NCBI GenBank assembly: GCA_018897435.1
Contig: JAHIKI010000058.1
Location: forward strand, 1-33,250
Origin: Acidobacteriota bacterium
GTDB taxonomy: Bacteria; Acidobacteriota; Aminicenantia; UBA2199
Length of the DNA: 33,250 bases
Direction: 5' to 3'
Shown here: positions 33,012 through 33,250 of the stretch, one piece after another
Position numbering within the stretch: the stretch's first letter is position 1
Layout: every line of letters begins with the position of its first letter
Notes under the pieces: model-generated
Databases searched by the model: none
What the model was told of the DNA's origin: nothing
What the model saw: the letters and a program-made list of their open reading frames with translations, nothing else
Translations under genes and position numbers: made by a program

Positions 33012-33120
33012 GGGCGCGGTTCCCGCGCCCAAGGCAAAGAATCTGTAGGGGCGAATAAATATTCGCCCTTGGTATCAAGGCATTGGTTTCGAACTATTGG
33101 GGCGTATGGTTATACGCCCC
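33009..33120. repeat. Three tandem GC-rich hairpins, second REP-like family
   Basis: Three perfect hairpins follow one another: GGGCGCGG with a 3-base loop (33012-33030), GGGCGAATA with a 2-base loop (33049-33068) and GGGGCGTAT with a 4-base loop (33099-33120). The second is preceded by GTAG (33045-33048), the foot sequence of REP elements; the first by the CBS stop codon in ATAG. Stems begin GGGGCG in each case but differ further in. They probably end or protect the CBS transcript. Confidence 0.75.
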
Positions 33121-33250
33121 TCTCGAGTTTGGCCTTTTTTCAGGAAGATTTATGTTGTTAGGCAACGGGAACCCCTAGTGTTGAGCGTATAACACAGCAG
33201 TCTGCATGTTTGGGTACCAGTTTCTGTGACTTCGTTTTGTAATATTGGAA
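33121..33250. other. Right end, no feature recognised
   Basis: After the last hairpin no gene, promoter pair or repeat could be supported. A TTTTTT run at about 33135 could serve as a terminator tract for the preceding hairpins. Confidence 0.4.

Overview
The window reads as one stretch of chromosome from a diderm (Gram-negative-type) bacterium. An LptB-like LPS-export ATPase, predicted lipoproteins and secreted peptidases support this. The mix of a secreted Tricorn-type protease, a C69 dipeptidase, a DUF4405 membrane protein and many unfamiliar proteins would fit Acidobacteriota or Candidatus Aminicenantes, but that placement is an inference with low confidence. Promoters are easy to read: most genes have a sigma70-type pair (TTGnnn, then a TATAAT-like box 16-18 bases on). 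In several genes the -10 box sits only 5-7 bases before the ATG with no Shine-Dalgarno sequence, which suggests leaderless mRNAs.

Layout. 1-11.3 kb is core-like and GC-rich: Tricorn-type protease, a spore-photoproduct-lyase-like radical SAM protein, a membrane-anchored sulfatase-fold enzyme, an unknown gene coupled to a dCTP deaminase homologue, a small membrane protein coupled to an MFS transporter, and a CDF metal exporter. 11.3-18.3 kb is an accessory island. It holds a strikingly AT-rich 1688-residue protein combining an SF1 helicase, a PD-(D/E)XK-type nuclease and a topoisomerase-like zinc finger, followed by an AbiEi/AbiEii toxin-antitoxin pair with its own promoter and an inverted-repeat operator. 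This is the best candidate for a defence system here.

18.3-28.2 kb returns to core-like content: C69 dipeptidase, DUF4405 protein, an RlmD/TrmA-type rRNA methyltransferase, a LysM-like coiled-coil membrane protein with a clear terminator, a HD-domain/LptB/radical SAM operon, and two transporters (MFS and DUF401).

28.2-30.1 kb is a REP/RAYT locus. Four perfect palindromes sharing one 26-bp core surround and penetrate a lipoprotein gene of foreign codon usage and a REP-associated tyrosine transposase gene. One palindrome lies in frame inside the transposase gene and another supplies its stop codon. 30.1-33.25 kb carries an ornithine aminotransferase gene coupled to a PseG-like gene, then a two-CBS-domain protein followed by a second family of REP-like hairpins.

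Intergenic regions also hold three sites of degenerate 7- or 8-base tandem repeats, two of them arranged as inverted arrays. No tRNA, rRNA, CRISPR array, complete insertion sequence or replication origin was recognised.
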